From positions 18,735 through 75,678 of the forward strand of contig JAUJOM010000015.1 of NCBI GenBank assembly GCA_030447645.1: a stretch of DNA of 56,944 nt, given 5' to 3'. Source of the stretch: Longimicrobiaceae bacterium (GTDB lineage Bacteria > Gemmatimonadota > Gemmatimonadetes > Longimicrobiales > Longimicrobiaceae). The notes beneath the pieces were generated by a model. The model was given only the letters and a program-made list of their open reading frames with translations. It searched no databases and was not told where the DNA came from. Positions 55,065 to 56,944 of this stretch are shown here, in pieces. Within the stretch, counting starts at the first letter, position 1. Every line of letters starts with the position of its first letter. Position numbers and translations under genes: made by a program.

Positions 55065-56144
55065 ATGGAGCCACGTACCGTGCTGGTTGCCATGTCCGGT
55101 GGGGTGGATTCGTCGGTAGCTGCGGCACTCCTGGTTGAAAAGGGCCACCGGGTGATCGGCGTCACCATGAAGACGTTCTGCTACTCCGAGAACACCAGCC
55201 CTGGCAAAACGTGTTGCGGGCTGGACGGCATCATAGACGCACGCCAGGTAGCCGATCGGCTCGGCATTCCCCACTACGTCTTCGACGTGGAGCGGGAGTT
55301 TACCCGCGACGTGATCGACGACTTCGTGGCGGAGTACGCATCGGGACGAACGCCGAACCCGTGTGTCCGCTGTAATGGCAACACCAAATTCCGCGATCTA
55401 CTCAAGCGTGGGCGAATGCTTGGCTGCGATGCCATCGCCACCGGCCACTACGCCCGCATGGGTCTAGACGAGCGCGGCAGCGCGGTGCTGATTCGCGGCA
55501 GGGACCACAACAAGGACCAGGCGTACTTTCTCTGGGCCTTGCCCCCGGAGATGCTCCCCCAGCTGATGTTTCCGCTGGGTGAGCTGACCAAGCCGGAAGT
55601 GCGGCAGCGCGCACGTGAACTGGGGCTGGTGACTGCTGAAAAGCCGGAAAGCATGGAAATCTGCTTCGTACCCACCGGCAACTATGTGGATGTGCTGGAG
55701 CAGCGCCTCGGAGCGGAGCACCCCGCCCTGTTGCCTGGTGTGCTGGTTACGCGGGATGGCGAGCCCGTCGGCGAGCACGACGGGTACGCGCGCTACACCG
55801 TGGGCCAGCGCAAGGGACTGGGCGGTGGGCACGGCCAGCGGCTGTATGTGATCGGCAGCCGCCCAGCCACACGGGAGGTAGTCGTCGGCACGCTGGACCA
55901 GCTGCACCGCTCCGAGTTCAGCATCGGGGAGTTGAACTGGCTCGCGACACCACCGCAGGCCGGCGACCAGATCGCGGTGCAGATTCGCCACCGCGCGCCC
56001 GCCGTGGGAGCCCAGGTGCTGGAGGTGAATGCGGAGGGAATCCAGCTCGTGCTGGATACATCGCAACGAGCGGTTACACCGGGACAGTCAGCAGTCGTGT
56101 TCAAGGGCGAGATGGTACTCGGAGGGGGACGTATCGCGAGCTAG
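55065..56144 (+). CDS. mnmA: tRNA 2-thiouridine synthase MnmA
   Basis: A 359-residue enzyme that thiolates U34 of Lys, Glu and Gln tRNAs with ATP and a persulfide from IscS. The PP-loop SGGVDSSVAAALL is near the N-terminus. The catalytic cysteines are in NPCVRCN and MEICFVPTGNY. HNKDQAYFLW and GYARYTVGQRKGLG are typical. The ATG at 55065 follows the iscS stop by one base, so the desulfurase and thiolase are co-translated. Confidence 0.95.
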   Translation: MEPRTVLVAMSGGVDSSVAAALLVEKGHRVIGVTMKTFCYSENTSPGKTCCGLDGIIDARQVADRLGIPHYVFDVEREFTRDVIDDFVAEYASGRTPNPCVRCNGNTKFRDLLKRGRMLGCDAIATGHYARMGLDERGSAVLIRGRDHNKDQAYFLWALPPEMLPQLMFPLGELTKPEVRQRARELGLVTAEKPESMEICFVPTGNYVDVLEQRLGAEHPALLPGVLVTRDGEPVGEHDGYARYTVGQRKGLGGGHGQRLYVIGSRPATREVVVGTLDQLHRSEFSIGELNWLATPPQAGDQIAVQIRHRAPAVGAQVLEVNAEGIQLVLDTSQRAVTPGQSAVVFKGEMVLGGGRIAS

Positions 56145-56185
56145 AACTGGTAGAGCCTAGCGCACCGTACTTGTGAATTCGCAGG

Positions 56186-56216
56186 AGTGATATCTGGATC
56201 AACTCCGGATATCACT
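56186..56216 (+). terminator. Stem-loop after mnmA
   Basis: AGTGATATCTGGA (56186-56198) pairs with TCCGGATATCACT (56204-56216) over 13 base pairs, one of them G-T, around the loop TCAAC. No U-run follows, so it may be a weak or Rho-assisted terminator for iscS-mnmA. It is 42 bases past the stop. Confidence 0.5.
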
Positions 56217-56224
56217 CATTGTCG

Positions 56225-56342
56225 GCCGCCATGTAACATCGGGATTGGCCAGCACTTATCTCAGCATCGACCCAAGGGCACTGACATGCGTCGAGCCCTT
56301 ATGATATCTGGAATCATTCCCTATACTACACTGTTAGGCGGC
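56225..56342. repeat. attC-like site at the start of the right-hand cassette region
   Basis: GCCGCC (56225-56230) pairs with GGCGGC (56337-56342), GTTAGGC (56333-56339) is a perfect right core box, and AAGGGC (56274-56279) pairs with GCCCTT (56295-56300) inside. The left core box (TGTAAC, 56232-56237) is partial. It lies before a GNAT gene that ends in a second core box. Nothing else is seen in 56145-56346 besides the mnmA hairpin. Confidence 0.5.
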
Positions 56343-56346
56343 AGCT

Positions 56347-56860
56347 ATCACTGTCACGGAGTGTCGTACGGTAGACATCCGACGTGCTAAGAAGGAAGAC
56401 ATCCCAGGAATCAAAGCTGTCCTGGCCGTGACGTGGCGTGATACGTACTCAACCTTCTTGTCGGAAGCCTCGATCGCGAAAGTGACGGCCGAGTGGCATT
56501 CGCCTAGAGTGCTTGAAGCCGAAGTTATCCGGCCCTCAACATACATCGGTGACGAGCGCTCCGAGTGGAATGGTCGGAATGATATCGGCGCATTCACAAG
56601 GTGAGGTTCTATTCGTTGCGCGTATGTACGTCTTGCCAGAGTTTCAGCGCCAAGGAATCGGCGAGCGGATGATGAACGAGGCGTGTCGCGCCTTCCCCAG
56701 TACGCAGCGGCTTTGCCTTGAAGTCGAGGAACAGAATCCGAAAGGTAGGGCGTTCTATCGGAAGCTTGGATTCAGAGAGGTTGAAACTAGAGACGATGAT
56801 GTCGCAGGAACCAAGCTCAATCTGGTCGTGATGGAAAAACACGTTCATGGTGCCGTCTAA
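56347..56860 (+). pseudogene. GNAT-family acetyltransferase, frameshifted (possible cassette gene)
   Basis: The first half reads VDIRRAKKEDIPGIKAVLA and WRDTYSTFLSEASIAKV, then STYIG; the second half, one frame over, reads GEVLFVARMYVLPEFQRQGI (acetyl-CoA binding loop Q-R-Q-G-I-G) and FYRKLGFREVETR. The shift is near 56556. No standard start codon is seen in the first frame downstream of the attC-like site, so the start is unclear. Stop TAA (56858-56860) lies inside the next core box GTCTAAC. Substrate unknown. Confidence 0.75.
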
Positions 56861-56944
56861 CCACTGCATGTTGGGCGGCTTGCCTCACGTTTGTCCTCCG
56901 GCTACCATGCGTCGTATTACCGCTCGCTGTACGTGTCGCTTTCA
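56855..56944. repeat. Start of a further attC-like site, cut by the window edge
   Basis: GTCTAAC (56855-56861) fits the RYYYAAC left core box and contains the GNAT stop codon, as in many gene cassettes. GTTGGGC follows at 56870-56876. The remaining sequence reaches the window end without a clear right end, so the site cannot be completed here. Confidence 0.4.

Noticed and set aside
1..56944. tRNA, rRNA, CRISPR, prophage or transposase genes
   Set aside because: I looked for these by eye on both strands and saw no convincing example; a dedicated RNA search could still find a small RNA.

Overview
This 56.9 kb, GC-rich window is chromosomal DNA from a diderm bacterium, most probably a Gemmatimonadota (Longimicrobium-like). 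That placement is inference. It rests on the lipopolysaccharide-export, outer-membrane and type IV pilus genes, a bacillithiol-type deacetylase, RCC1/Ig lipoproteins, long runs of genes joined by ATGA/GTGA/TGATG overlaps, and many GTG/TTG starts. I see no rRNA, tRNA, CRISPR array, phage or transposase gene.

Layout. 1-1.9 kb: threonine synthase (cut by the left edge) coupled to a zinc-ribbon protein. 2-5 kb: an exported TldD-like/PmbA-like protease pair behind a good promoter. 5.3-13.8 kb (minus): a type IV pilus block (pilB, a 46-residue pilT remnant, pilC, a lipoprotein methyltransferase, a PilS/PilR-like two-component pair, an archaemetzincin, a small protein) preceded by a ComEA-like protein. 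13.8-17.3 kb: an M28 peptidase and the LPS-export permeases LptF and LptG; the peptidase and lptF carry many single-base frameshifts. 17.3-19.7 kb: a run of small minus-strand genes separated by attC-like sites, which looks like an integron cassette array without an integrase. 19.7-28.3 kb (minus): sigma factor, then rplM-rpsI-rpsB-tsf-pyrH-frr-cdsA-dxr-rseP and a DksA-like protein. 28.3-30.6 kb: lepB and an aldehyde dehydrogenase. 30.6-32.2 kb: a decayed RCC1/Ig lipoprotein gene. 32.3-42.4 kb (minus): a very large sensor kinase (split by a frameshift), comM, larE plus a stand-alone copy of the LarE C-terminal domain, a class V aminotransferase, an anchored unknown and an NtrC-type regulator. 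A degenerate copy of that regulator gene's 3' end lies on the far side of a DUF4160/DUF2442 pair. 42.4-51.6 kb (plus): a creatininase-like protein, a secreted unknown, two Yip1-like membrane paralogues, and a TolC/adaptor/MacB-type export operon. 51.6-56.1 kb: an SDR, a BshB1-like deacetylase, a HIRAN-like protein, and iscS-mnmA for tRNA 2-thiolation. 56.2-56.9 kb: a second attC-like region with a broken GNAT gene, running off the right edge.

The signals most worth a second look are the two attC-like regions, an in-frame palindromic insertion of about 60 codons inside iscS, a related-looking palindrome at the 5' end of a Yip1 gene, the collapsed pilT, the duplicated larE C-terminal domain, and the duplicated ntrC 3' end flanking the DUF pair. 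Many genes carry single-base frameshifts. Several lie in G/C runs and one breaks the normally essential lptF, so part of this pattern is probably sequencing or assembly error rather than gene decay.
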